The notes beneath the pieces are model-generated. The model saw nothing but the letters and a program-made list of their open reading frames with translations, was not told where the DNA came from and made no database searches. The position numbers were made by a program, and so were the translations under genes. From assembly GCF_021010565.1 (NCBI RefSeq), contig NZ_JAJNAY010000001.1, positions 1,902,001 to 1,966,000 on the forward strand: a stretch of DNA of 64,000 nt. Reading direction: 5' to 3'. Origin of the DNA: Chryseobacterium turcicum (lineage in GTDB: Bacteria > Bacteroidota > Bacteroidia > Flavobacteriales > Weeksellaceae). Numbering within the stretch: position 1 is the first letter of the stretch; the number at the start of each line of letters is the position of its first letter. Shown piece by piece: positions 19,690-28,735 of this stretch.

Positions 19690-20271
19690 GAAAAAAAAGA
19701 TCAAACCCAAGAGTTAATCAAGCAAACCGCAAAGAATTTATTCTTTGTACAGGGTAAGTTTGATGCTACCACACAGGAAATAGCAGATGCTGCAGGTGTC
19801 AATAGAACACTTATTAATTATTATTTCAGATCAAGAGATAATCTGATTCAGATTATTTTTGATGACGCACAGAAAGTAGAAAAAGAAAAGTCTGAAATCA
19901 TTATGAGTTCTGACCTTCCTTTTAAAGAAAAAATATCTCAATTTATCGAAGGAAGCCTTTCTACGAGCCTTCAGTATCCTTATCTGGAAACCTATATCGT
20001 TTCACAGATTAATAAAGGGAACTGTCGTAAGAAAGATATTGAAACTGAGGATTTAGAAAAACTTTACAAAGATATCGAGACAGAGATGGAATTAGGAAAT
20101 ATCGATACGATGAAACCGGTACATTTTATCTTAAATATGATTGCTTTACTCATTTTCCCGAGTGCAATCAGACCATTATTTATGGAAAACATGAATGTGA
20201 CAGATAAAGAGTTTGACGAGCTGATATCAGAGAGAAAAGAAATTATTCTTAACATGCTTTTTAAAAAATAA
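19678..20271 (+). CDS. TetR/AcrR family transcriptional regulator
   Basis: A 197-residue protein with an N-terminal TetR DNA-binding domain (about residues 10-57; TAKNLFFVQGKFDATTQEIADA then AGVNRTLINYYFRSRDNLI) and a ligand-binding helical C-terminus. It lies directly upstream of the TolC-MFP-RND genes in the same direction, with paired operators over its own promoter. It probably represses itself and the pump until an inducer binds. No second clear operator is seen in the 86 bases before the TolC gene. Confidence 0.9.
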   Translation: MSKQEKKDQTQELIKQTAKNLFFVQGKFDATTQEIADAAGVNRTLINYYFRSRDNLIQIIFDDAQKVEKEKSEIIMSSDLPFKEKISQFIEGSLSTSLQYPYLETYIVSQINKGNCRKKDIETEDLEKLYKDIETEMELGNIDTMKPVHFILNMIALLIFPSAIRPLFMENMNVTDKEFDELISERKEIILNMLFKK

Positions 20272-20357
20272 TTAAAAATTGTTAAAGTATTTTAAGAATT
20301 GAAGCGTCTTTTAGGGATAAAGACAAATACAACAAAAAATAAACGAAGTATAAAATT

Positions 20358-21710
20358 ATGAACAGAAAACGTATAACTGCTAAAAAGCTCAACATTGGTG
20401 TAGCTGCAGCATTTATGATGTTGGCCTCTTCATCAGCTTTTGCGCAACAGCAGATTTCTCTGCAGGAAGCCATTAAACAGGCGTTGCAAAATAAGGCTGA
20501 AGCCAAAAAAGCGGCTTTGCAGATTAAAAAAGCAGAGTACAAAATCAATGAGGCTAGATCTGGAGCTTTACCTCAGATTGGAGCTACTGCAGGAATAACT
20601 TACAACCCGGTGATTCAAGAGTCATTGCTTGAATTTGGTGGCGAAAGAATTCGTGCTCAATTGGGCCAGGCTTGGCAATCGCAGGCGGTAGTAACTCTTA
20701 ATCAGACGATATTTGATCAAAGAGTTTTTACGGGTCTTAAGGCAGCAAAGTCAACCAGAGAATTTTATGTTTTAAATGCTCAATTGACCAACGAACAGAT
20801 TATTGAAAATGTTGCAACAGCCTATTATCAGGTTTTTGTGCAGGAAGAAAATCTTAAAACTCTTAAGGTAAGTTATACCAATACCGAAAAAGTAAGAAAT
20901 GTTATTAAGAGTTTAGTAGATAATGGTTTGGCAAAAGGAATTGATCTAGATCGTACCAATGTACAATTGACCAACATCAGTTCGAGCAGGCAGCAGTTGA
21001 TTAATGCAGTAGAGCTTACTAAAAATTCTTTGAAGTTTTATATGGGAGTTCCTATTGAAACCGAAATTGAATTAGAAGAAAAAACAATCGAGCCTCAACC
21101 TCAGCTTTTAGCTGAAATGGTAAATCTTGATGGTCGTTCTGAGCTAAAAGTTTTGCAGAAAAACAGAGAGCTTTTAGTTTACAATAAAAAAGCTACCGAA
21201 GCCTATCTTTATCCTACTGTAGGATTACAAGCAAACTACGGTTGGGCTGGAATGGGTAAAAAATTCCCTTTAACAAACGGATTAAATAACGGCGTTCTTT
21301 GGAGTGACTATTCTGCAATTGGTTTAAATGTAAACATCCCCATTTTTACAGGAGGTTCTACGAAATCGAAAATTCAACAGGCTGAAATTGATATTTTAGA
21401 TCTTGATCAGGATATTCAGAATACTCAATTGAGTTTAAGTTTAGAATATAAAAATGCGGTAACCAATATTGAAAATTCATTAATCAATATTGAAAGCATG
21501 AAAAGCAATGTAGCACTTGCCGAAAAAGTACAGAAAGACACACAGTCAAATTATCAGTACGGTTTAGCAACGCTTACGGAAGTTTTAGATTCTGAAAATG
21601 CTCTTACAGATGCAAAACAGAATTATACAACTGCATTATTAGACTACAAACAGGCTGAAATTAAATTAATAAAAGCTAAAGGCGAGCTTAATACTTTACA
21701 AAACCCATAA
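20358..21710 (+). CDS. TolC-family outer membrane efflux protein
   Basis: A 450-residue protein with a signal peptide (about residues 1-29, ending SSAFAQ) and the duplicated coiled-coil pattern of TolC/OEP proteins (ISLQEAIKQALQNKAEAKKA; QKDTQSNYQYGLATLTEVLD). It forms the outer membrane exit duct of the tripartite pump encoded with the next two genes. Confidence 0.92.
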   Translation: MNRKRITAKKLNIGVAAAFMMLASSSAFAQQQISLQEAIKQALQNKAEAKKAALQIKKAEYKINEARSGALPQIGATAGITYNPVIQESLLEFGGERIRAQLGQAWQSQAVVTLNQTIFDQRVFTGLKAAKSTREFYVLNAQLTNEQIIENVATAYYQVFVQEENLKTLKVSYTNTEKVRNVIKSLVDNGLAKGIDLDRTNVQLTNISSSRQQLINAVELTKNSLKFYMGVPIETEIELEEKTIEPQPQLLAEMVNLDGRSELKVLQKNRELLVYNKKATEAYLYPTVGLQANYGWAGMGKKFPLTNGLNNGVLWSDYSAIGLNVNIPIFTGGSTKSKIQQAEIDILDLDQDIQNTQLSLSLEYKNAVTNIENSLINIESMKSNVALAEKVQKDTQSNYQYGLATLTEVLDSENALTDAKQNYTTALLDYKQAEIKLIKAKGELNTLQNP

Positions 21711-21715
21711 TTGAA

Positions 21716-22777
21716 ATGAAAAAAACTTTAATATATATCATCGTAGCAGCTGTACTTGTTGGTTTAGCAGCTTGGAAAATTGCAGACAATAAAAAGAAGC
21801 AGGAAATCGAAGTAAAAGAAGTGGCAAAACAGGTTGATAAAATCAACGTGAATGTAATCACTGTTTCAAGAGAAAATATCAACACCGACTATGCTGCAAA
21901 CGGAACTTTTATTCCTAAGCAGGAACTACAACAGTCATCTGAGATTTCAGGACGTATTGTAAGCGTTTTAGTAAAAGAAGGTTCTAAAGTTGGAGCAGGT
22001 CAGGTTTTGGCAACCATCAAAAGAGATGCAATCGAAGTTGATGTTACTCAGGCTCAAAATAATTTGCAAAATGCGATTATTGACAATCAACGTTACGAAA
22101 ATGCATATAAAACTGGTGGTGTTACTAAACAGCAATTAGACAACTCAAGATTACAGTTGAAAAACATGCAGGCTGCAGTAAGAGCTCAGGGTGTAAAAAT
22201 CAACGATACAAGCATCAGAGCAGGAATCAGCGGTACCATCAATAAGAAAATGGTGGAGCCGGGAACTGTGGTTTCTCCGGGAACTGCTTTATTTGAAATT
22301 GTAAATATCAATTCATTGAAACTTTCAGTTTTGGTTGACGAAAGCCAAATCGGAAGAATTCAGCTTGGTCAGGAAGTTCCAATTAACGTAAACGTTTTAC
22401 CTGAAGATTCTTTCAGCGGAAGAATTACGTTTATCGCTCCTAAAAGTGATGTTTCTTTAAATTTCCCTGTTGAAATTGAAGTTCAAAACAGAGGAAACTT
22501 AAAAGCAGGGATGTATGCTACAGCAACTTTCAAAACCAACAATGGTGCTGAAACTCAAAATATGTTGACTGTACCTGCGGAAGCTTTTGTAAATGGAGTA
22601 AGCTCTGGGCAATTATTTATCGTAAGCAATGGAACTGCTAAACTGATTAAAGTTCAAACAGGAAAAGTGTATGGTGACAAAGTTCAAATCATCAGCGGAT
22701 TGAATGGTGGAGAACAGGTAATTACCAGTGGACAAATCAACCTTGATAACGGGTCGAAAATCAATATCGTAAAGTAA
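21716..22777 (+). CDS. RND efflux periplasmic adaptor (membrane fusion protein)
   Basis: A 353-residue protein with an N-terminal membrane anchor (TLIYIIVAAVLVGLAAWKI), a split lipoyl domain (GRIVSVLVKEGSKVGAGQVL and the later SGTINKKMVEPGTVVSPG), an alpha hairpin, and beta-barrel and membrane-proximal domains. It links the inner membrane pump to TolC. It starts 5 bases after the TolC stop and ends 6 bases before the RND gene, so it is clearly co-transcribed. Confidence 0.93.
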   Translation: MKKTLIYIIVAAVLVGLAAWKIADNKKKQEIEVKEVAKQVDKINVNVITVSRENINTDYAANGTFIPKQELQQSSEISGRIVSVLVKEGSKVGAGQVLATIKRDAIEVDVTQAQNNLQNAIIDNQRYENAYKTGGVTKQQLDNSRLQLKNMQAAVRAQGVKINDTSIRAGISGTINKKMVEPGTVVSPGTALFEIVNINSLKLSVLVDESQIGRIQLGQEVPINVNVLPEDSFSGRITFIAPKSDVSLNFPVEIEVQNRGNLKAGMYATATFKTNNGAETQNMLTVPAEAFVNGVSSGQLFIVSNGTAKLIKVQTGKVYGDKVQIISGLNGGEQVITSGQINLDNGSKINIVK

Positions 22778-22783
22778 GAGAAG

Positions 22784-25700
22784 ATGAAGTTAGCAGAAAT
22801 ATCCATTAAAAGGCCGTCCCTTGTCATCGTATTATTTACGATTTTGACGTTGGGAGGTTTATTAAGCTACTCCATGATGGGGTACGAGTTGATTCCGAAG
22901 TTTGAAACCAATATGGTAACGATTTCTACGGTTTATCCGGGAGCTTCACCTTCAGAGGTAGAAACTTCGGTAACCCGAAAGATTGAGGATGCAGTAGGTT
23001 CTTTGGAAAACGTAAAAAAGGTAGAGTCTTCTTCATACGAAAGTTTATCAGTTATCATGGTTCAGTTGAACACGGGTGCTGATGTAAATTATGCTTTGAA
23101 TGATGCTCAGAGAAAGGTAAATGCTATTTTGGCAGACCTTCCTGAAGATGCAGATCCACCTTCTTTACAAAAATTCTCATTAGATGATTTACCAATCATG
23201 ACGATGAGTATTACCAGTGATAAGCTGAATAATAAAGAATTATACGATCTTTTAGATAAAAAAATTGAGCCTATTTTTTCTCGTGTAAACGGTGTGGCTC
23301 AGGTTGATCTTGTAGGTGGACAGGAAAGAGAAATTCAGGTAAATTTAGATGAAAAGAAACTGCAGGGTTACGGTCTTTCTGTTGGAGATGTGCAGCAGGC
23401 AATTCTTTCATCCAACTTAGATTTCCCTACAGGAGCTTTGAAAACGAGAACTTCAAGATCTACAATCAGACTTTCTGGGAAATATAGAGACATTAATGAG
23501 ATGAATAATCTTGTGGTATCTAATAAAGATGGGGCGCAGGTTCGTCTTTCAGATATTGCAACGGTTTTTGATACTCAGAAAGATGTAGAGAAAGTAGCAA
23601 GATTTAATCAAAATTCTACGATTTTACTTCAGGTTAAAAAACAATCTGATGCTAATGCAGTAGCGGTTTCAGAATTAGTTCAGAAAACCATTGCTCAGGT
23701 TCAGGATAATTACAAAACTCAGGCTGTAAAAGTAACGATTGTAGATGATACAACAGACTTTACGCTTGCAGCTGCTGACCACGTAATTTTCGATTTATTC
23801 TTAGCGATTATTTTGGTTGCTATTGTAATGTTATTGTTCCTTCACAATATCAGAAATGCATTCATTGTAATGGTTTCTATTCCTTTGTCTTTGATTGCTA
23901 CGGTAATCGGGATGTATTTGATGGGGTATACCTTAAACTTAATGAGTTTATTAGGACTTTCATTGGTAGTAGGTATTCTTGTGGATGATGCGATTGTAGT
24001 TTTAGAAAACGTTTACCGTCACATGGAGATGGGTAAAAGCAGAATTCGTGCAGCGTACGATGGTGCTTCAGAGATTGGGTTTACCGTAACGGCAATTACC
24101 TTGGTAATCGTGGTGGTATTCTTGCCGATTGCGATGAGTTCTGGTCTGGTATCTGATATCTTGACGCAGTTTTGTATAACGGTAGTTATCGCAACATTAT
24201 TTTCACTATTAGCGTCATTTACTATTATTCCTTGGTTATCTTCAAGATATGGTAAATTGGTGCATTTAACAGGGAAAAATCCTTTCGAGAAATTTATCCT
24301 TTGGTTTGAAAAGCAATTAGAAAAATTTACACACTGGATTACAGGAATTTTGGAGTGGGCTTTAAAGTCAACTTTCAGAAGAATAATGACTGTTTTTGTG
24401 ACCTTTCTTATTTTGATTTCATCATTTATGTTGGTGGCATTCGGATTTATTGGTGGAGAATTCTTCCCTAAAATGGATAGAGGTCAGTTCCTTGTTCAGA
24501 TGGAATTACCAAAAGATGCTTCTGTAGAAAAAACCAATCAGTTGACTTTAGAGGTTGAGAAATACCTTAGAAATGATAAAGATGTGGTAGACATGATTAC
24601 AACAGTAGGTCAGCAATCAACAGGTTTTGGGGGTGCACAGGCTACTTTGTATCAGTCTGAGATTCAGGTAATTTTGGTAGATAAAGCTGAGCGTGATGAA
24701 AGTACTGATATTAAATCAGCTAAAATTAAAAGAGCTTTAGAAGAAAAATTCACCGGAGTTGAGTTTAAAACAGCACCAATCGGATTAATGGGAGCAGACA
24801 ATGCACCAATTGAAATGGTGGTAACGGCTCAGGATAATGAAACGGCAAATAAAGAAGCCAACAGAATTTTAGAATTGCTTAAAAAAGTACCTGGTTCTGT
24901 AGATGCTGAATTATCAACTGACTCAGGGAATCCTGAAGTTCAGGTGAATATCGACAGAGATAAAATGGCTGCTTTAGGTTTAAATCTTTCAGGTATTGGG
25001 CAAACGATGCAGACTGCATTTAGTGGAAATACAGATGGGAAATTTAGAGCTGGAGAATATGAATATGATATCAATATTCGTTTTGCTGATGCTAATAGAC
25101 AATCTATTGACGACGTAAGAAACTTAATGTTTACAAATCCTCAGGGAGAGCAGATAAGACTGAGCCAGTTTGCGGAAGTGAAAATGGGTTCTGGGCCAAG
25201 TTTGCTAGAGCGTAGAGATAAAGCACCTTCTGTAAAGGTAAAATCTAAAGTAGTAGGTCGTCCTGTAGGAGATGTTGCCAACGAATGGGCAGCTCAGTTT
25301 ATGGATAATGAAAAAACAAAACCTGCAGGTGTTTCTTATATCTGGAGTGGTGATATGGAAAACCAGACTGAAGGTTTCGGTACTTTAGGAATTGCTTTAT
25401 TAGCAGCTATTGTATTGGTTTATTTGGTAATGGTTTCATTGTATGACTCGTTTGTATATCCGTTTGTGGTATTGTTCTCAATTCCTTTGGCATTGATTGG
25501 GGTAATGGTTATTTTGGCCATCACCGGAAATTCTATTAACATCTTTACGATGTTGGGGATGATTATGTTGATTGGTTTGGTAGCGAAAAACGCGATTATG
25601 ATTGTCGATTTCGCCAATATGAGAAAAGCAGCAGGTGCAACAACGCATGATGCATTGATTCAGGCAAACCACGCACGTCTTCGTCCGATTTTGATGACGA

Positions 25701-25972
25701 CCATTGCGATGATTTTCGGTATGATTCCTATTGCGATTGCAAAAGGAGCAGGAGCGGAGATGAACAACGGATTGGCATGGGTAATCATCGGTGGTTTAAC
25801 ATCATCATTATTCCTTACTTTGATTATTGTACCGGTAGTATATTCACTATTCGATTCAATGTTAAGAAGAATGGGTAAACATGAAAAGCCAGACTATGAA
25901 GCTGAAATGAAAGCCGATTACGAGCACAGAGAACTAAGTGAAGACGGGTTTACCGCAAAACACGTAGATTAA
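22784..25972 (+). CDS. RND efflux transporter permease (AcrB/HAE1-like)
   Basis: A 1062-residue inner membrane pump with twelve transmembrane segments and two large periplasmic loops. Opening KLAEISIKRPSLVIVLFTIL is typical; TM4 carries GILVDDAIVVLENVYRHME with the paired acidic proton-relay residues, and the second half has GLVAKNAIMIVDFAN. It uses proton motive force to export drugs or other amphiphiles through the adaptor and TolC. Substrate cannot be inferred from sequence alone. Confidence 0.95.
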   Translation: MKLAEISIKRPSLVIVLFTILTLGGLLSYSMMGYELIPKFETNMVTISTVYPGASPSEVETSVTRKIEDAVGSLENVKKVESSSYESLSVIMVQLNTGADVNYALNDAQRKVNAILADLPEDADPPSLQKFSLDDLPIMTMSITSDKLNNKELYDLLDKKIEPIFSRVNGVAQVDLVGGQEREIQVNLDEKKLQGYGLSVGDVQQAILSSNLDFPTGALKTRTSRSTIRLSGKYRDINEMNNLVVSNKDGAQVRLSDIATVFDTQKDVEKVARFNQNSTILLQVKKQSDANAVAVSELVQKTIAQVQDNYKTQAVKVTIVDDTTDFTLAAADHVIFDLFLAIILVAIVMLLFLHNIRNAFIVMVSIPLSLIATVIGMYLMGYTLNLMSLLGLSLVVGILVDDAIVVLENVYRHMEMGKSRIRAAYDGASEIGFTVTAITLVIVVVFLPIAMSSGLVSDILTQFCITVVIATLFSLLASFTIIPWLSSRYGKLVHLTGKNPFEKFILWFEKQLEKFTHWITGILEWALKSTFRRIMTVFVTFLILISSFMLVAFGFIGGEFFPKMDRGQFLVQMELPKDASVEKTNQLTLEVEKYLRNDKDVVDMITTVGQQSTGFGGAQATLYQSEIQVILVDKAERDESTDIKSAKIKRALEEKFTGVEFKTAPIGLMGADNAPIEMVVTAQDNETANKEANRILELLKKVPGSVDAELSTDSGNPEVQVNIDRDKMAALGLNLSGIGQTMQTAFSGNTDGKFRAGEYEYDINIRFADANRQSIDDVRNLMFTNPQGEQIRLSQFAEVKMGSGPSLLERRDKAPSVKVKSKVVGRPVGDVANEWAAQFMDNEKTKPAGVSYIWSGDMENQTEGFGTLGIALLAAIVLVYLVMVSLYDSFVYPFVVLFSIPLALIGVMVILAITGNSINIFTMLGMIMLIGLVAKNAIMIVDFANMRKAAGATTHDALIQANHARLRPILMTTIAMIFGMIPIAIAKGAGAEMNNGLAWVIIGGLTSSLFLTLIIVPVVYSLFDSMLRRMGKHEKPDYEAEMKADYEHRELSEDGFTAKHVD

Positions 25973-25995
25973 TATAACAACCTTTAATTAACCTA

Positions 25996-26027
25996 AAAGC
26001 GCATCAATTGATTGATGCGCTTTTTTT
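25996..26027 (+). terminator. Terminator of the efflux operon
   Basis: Stem AAAGCGCATCAAT / ATTGATGCGCTTT with a T7 tail. Confidence 0.9.
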
Positions 26028-26116
26028 GTTTTGAATATGACTTCAAAATAAGAAATACTTTAATACTGATAGGAGGGAGCTTTAGCTTATTTGTTTCGAA
26101 CAAGAAACGTTTTATC

Positions 26117-26180
26117 ATTCAATAGAAATGGGCTTCAGTCCATTTAAATATTGCGAAACCAATTCGGCTTTAGCTAAAAC
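26117..26180. repeat. REP-like intergenic repeat, left copy
   Basis: ATTCAATAGAAATGGGCTTCAG followed by TCCATTT, then a second hairpin half ATTCGGCTTTAGCTAAAAC. It recurs at 27587-27650 in the same direction, the two copies flanking IS-A. Confidence 0.7.
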
Positions 26181-26282
26181 CTATCTTTGAAACGTAAACT
26201 TAGAGTCTGTGATAAGTTTGCATATTAATAATTATAGAATACTAAAAGTTAAAAATATTCATTTAAGAAGTACACTGGAAAA

Positions 26283-26426
26283 AGCTAGCAGGAAAAAGAC
26301 AGAGAGCCTGTAGATATTTGGATATCGATTTAAACAATTAGTCCCTGCCAGCTTGTTTTCTAAAGACCGAATAGATTGCTGTTTGCAAAGAGAAAACTCT
26401 TATCACAATGGTTAAAAAGGAAACAA
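26283..26426 (+). ncRNA. Candidate bridge RNA of IS-A
   Basis: Two stem-loops. Loop 1 (target): stem AGCTAGCAGG/CCTGCCAGCT (26283-26292, 26344-26353), apical hairpin GATAT/ATATC (26313-26326), left guide AGAGCCTG (26303-26310), right guide TTTAAACA (26329-26336). Loop 2 (donor): stem 26354-26360 with 26419-26425, left guide ATAGATTG (26371-26378), right guide CTTATCACA (26399-26407). Right guides are complementary to core plus right flank (8/8) and core plus left end (9/9); left guides match 7/8 each. The arrangement equals that known for IS621. Confidence 0.72.
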
Positions 26427-26455
26427 ATTTCCAATGAATTTTAAACACTTTTAGT

Positions 26456-27424
26456 ATGACAAATTTAGAAAAAAAAGTAATCGGGGTGGATGTGAGTTCA
26501 AAAATTCTGGTGATGAGTTTTTTGAATGAACAAAACAAACAAATGATTCTGAGTGTTTTGAACACCAAAACTGAGATTGAAAAAAATTTGAAAAAATTAG
26601 GCAAAGAAAATTACAAAATCGTAGTAGAGGCCACAGGAAACTACAGCAGTAAAATTTTGTATTATGCTTATACGCTTGGTTTTGAAGTGTTTCAGGTAAG
26701 TGGGTTTTCTATTAAGAAATTCTCAGAAGCCCGGAATCTTATCAGTAAAACAGACGAAGAAGATGCGAGAATGATTAGGAATTTTGGAGAAATAATGGAA
26801 ATGATTCCTTTCGAACCAAGAAAAGAAAACCTAGAATTTTTAGATCAAGAACTTAATCTTTTGCAAGATTTGGATCAGGAAAAAGCGAGATTTTCATTAA
26901 AACTAAAATCACTTCGTGAGAGGGCAAATCCGAGTAAAGAAGTGATAAAACATTATGAATCGGTTATAAAATCATTATCAAAAGAGATAGAAAAAGTAAA
27001 AAAAAGACTTCCAAAATTAGAAGATGAAGAATTAAAAGAAAGCAAGGAATTACTCATCAGCATTAGTGGAATTGGAGAAAAAACAGTATTGCTTTTATTG
27101 GTGGCGACGAATAATTTTAAGAATTTCAAAAGCGCAAAATCGGTGGCAAAATATTTTGGCGTTGCTCCAAGAATGTATCATTCTGGAAACAAAAAGATTA
27201 CGATTGGAAAATGCAGAACAAGTAAAGGCTTTGTGAGGAGTGTTTTATATGTTTGTTCTTGGAGTGCGATACGATTTAATACGCAGTGCAAGTCACTTTA
27301 TGAAAGGATTTTAGAAAAAGGAAAGTGCAAAAAAGTGGCTTTAATTGCCGTTTGTAACAAACTTTTGAGACAAACTTTCGGGATCATTACTAAGAAACAA
27401 AAATATCAACCAAATTATATTTAA
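26456..27424 (+). CDS. IS110-family transposase (IS-A)
   Basis: A 322-residue DEDD transposase/recombinase. The RuvC-like N-terminal domain has IGVDVSSKILV (first Asp), VVEATGNYS (Glu) and KTDEEDARMIRNFG (two Asp). A coiled coil spans about 130-190. The C-terminal Tnp domain has ISGIGEKTVLLLLV, YFGVAPRMYHSGNKK (candidate catalytic Ser) and AVCNKLLRQTFGI. It acts with a bridge RNA made from its own left end. Intact length. Confidence 0.92.
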   Translation: MTNLEKKVIGVDVSSKILVMSFLNEQNKQMILSVLNTKTEIEKNLKKLGKENYKIVVEATGNYSSKILYYAYTLGFEVFQVSGFSIKKFSEARNLISKTDEEDARMIRNFGEIMEMIPFEPRKENLEFLDQELNLLQDLDQEKARFSLKLKSLRERANPSKEVIKHYESVIKSLSKEIEKVKKRLPKLEDEELKESKELLISISGIGEKTVLLLLVATNNFKNFKSAKSVAKYFGVAPRMYHSGNKKITIGKCRTSKGFVRSVLYVCSWSAIRFNTQCKSLYERILEKGKCKKVALIAVCNKLLRQTFGIITKKQKYQPNYI

Positions 27425-27586
27425 TAACAAATAAAATTAACTTTTAGAATTTGGATTTTAACATAGAATGTTTAAAAAATGATTAATAAACAAATTTTCA
27501 AAGCTTTTTTCTTTGCCCCAACCCTAAAGGAAGTAACTTTGATGAAATTTAAACAAACTTTTACAATGATAATTTTCATTATTAAT

Positions 27587-27650
27587 ATTCAATAGAAATG
27601 GGCTTCAGCCCATTTTAAAATTATCAACCCAACTCGGCTTTAGCCAAAAC
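27587..27650. repeat. REP-like intergenic repeat, right copy
   Basis: ATTCAATAGAAATGGGCTTCAG, then CCCATT, then CTCGGCTTTAGCCAAAAC; palindromes AATGGGCTTCAGCCCATT and GGCTTTAGCC are better preserved here than in the left copy. Confidence 0.7.
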
Positions 27651-27744
27651 TTAGCTCATTCCGTACTCTTGTAATATTTTGTCATGAATATTGTTGAATT
27701 GACGACTAAGTCTCTTGAAATCATCGATTTATATATCCGATGCG

Positions 27745-27980
27745 GTCTTTAACTGATATCGAAGGGTTCCGAAGTAATCGGATGGAGTCTTTAGCTATTT
27801 CGATGAGGTTCTCTAACCATAGATTGATGGTTTCCAACTATAAATCCTTAGTTTTTAATCCTAATTTTAGGGTTCTTTAACCCCAACAGAGAGGTCTGTA
27901 ACCTCTTCAGACCTATAAATAACCTCAATGGATATGTAAATGACTAGTCGAGATGAGTATATGAGCTCTGAAGATGAGTG
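27745..27980. repeat. Degenerate array with about 21-nt periodicity
   Basis: Repeated GTCTTTAAC-, GTCTTTAGC-, GTTCTCTAACC-, GTCTGTAACC-type units recur every 21-22 bases for about eleven units. No open reading frame of note. It fills the gap between IS-A and the XRE regulator gene. Confidence 0.45.
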
Positions 27981-27989
27981 AGTGTGTAA

Positions 27990-28562
27990 TTATTTAATCA
28001 TAAAATTAGAATTCTTTATAATAATTGAATCTCCATAAAACAAAGTAAGCAAGCAAATAGAAAGACATGGCAGCAAACCACTAACAAAAGCTGTTGGGAA
28101 TCCTACTGTGATAATGGCTAAAATTAGGTAAACAAAAAAGCCACTTCCAAATTTCAAAAGTCTTTGCGTTCTGCTCATTTTTAAAGTGAAAAATACAATA
28201 CCCATAGGTATTAAAAAACTCAGCAATATACCGGCAAATCGGGAGTTTAAATTGGCTTCAGAATCCAATGTCATCCATCCGATAAGGGTCATCAATGCAA
28301 GGTTGATTATTACTAAAGAGAAATATTTAAAACCTGTTTCTATAAAATTGGATGATTTTACAAATGATTGCGTTTCTGTTTTTGGAACGGCAATCTCCAA
28401 AGTATCACAAATCAACTTCAATGTGTTTTCTCTGGGCACGTTTTCATTATTTTCAATCCTTTGAATGGTTTTTAAATTAACTTTCGAAAGGTCAGCAAGC
28501 TGTTCCTGAGTTAGGTTTTTATTCTTTCTTGAAGTGATGATGAGTTCGCTAATGGAGTCCAT
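27990..28562 (-). CDS. XRE-family regulator fused to a membrane domain
   Basis: About 190 residues from ATG 28562 (MDSISELIITSRKNKNLTQE), preferred because it begins the helix-turn-helix. Residues 5-60 form a classic XRE HTH (LTQEQLADLSKVNLKTIQRI). Four hydrophobic segments follow (ALMTLIGWMTL, FAGILLSFLIPMGIVFF, FFVYLILAIITVGFPTAF, LPCLSICLLTLFYG). Such HTH-membrane proteins may sense envelope state; the target is unknown. Confidence 0.8.
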   Translation of the reverse strand: MDSISELIITSRKNKNLTQEQLADLSKVNLKTIQRIENNENVPRENTLKLICDTLEIAVPKTETQSFVKSSNFIETGFKYFSLVIINLALMTLIGWMTLDSEANLNSRFAGILLSFLIPMGIVFFTLKMSRTQRLLKFGSGFFVYLILAIITVGFPTAFVSGLLPCLSICLLTLFYGDSIIIKNSNFMIK

Positions 28563-28680
28563 GTATTTTTTTTTCAAAATTAGTTTTTTATTAAATGGTA
28601 ATCGCGGAAATAAGTACGACAAATCTACGACATTTGCTTTGTCAGCCTATTTTTAACAAATGTCTTATCATTTTTTCAAC

Positions 28681-28713
28681 AAAAAAGACTTCCGGAATCA
28701 ACCAAAAGTCTTC
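28681..28713 (-). terminator. Terminator of the DnaJ/KTSC gene
   Basis: On the minus strand, GAAGACTTTTGG ... CCGGAAGTCTTTTTT forms a hairpin with a T run after the stop at 28736. Confidence 0.65.
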
Positions 28714-28735
28714 ATTTATTTTAAATCTTAAAAGA

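Larger units (their letters stand above)
26210..27470 (+). mobile_element. IS-A: IS110-group insertion sequence
   Basis: About 1.26 kb with a DEDD transposase and about 245 bases of non-coding left end. The boundaries are inferred from a TG core present at both junctions (26208-26209, 27469-27470), from guide matches in the predicted bridge RNA, and from sequence shared with IS-B: GTTTGCA 6-7 bases inside the left end and TTTGG-A/T-TTTT 19-20 bases before the right core. IS110 elements leave no terminal inverted repeats. The restored target reads TTAGAGTC-TG-TTTAAA. Confidence 0.75.
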
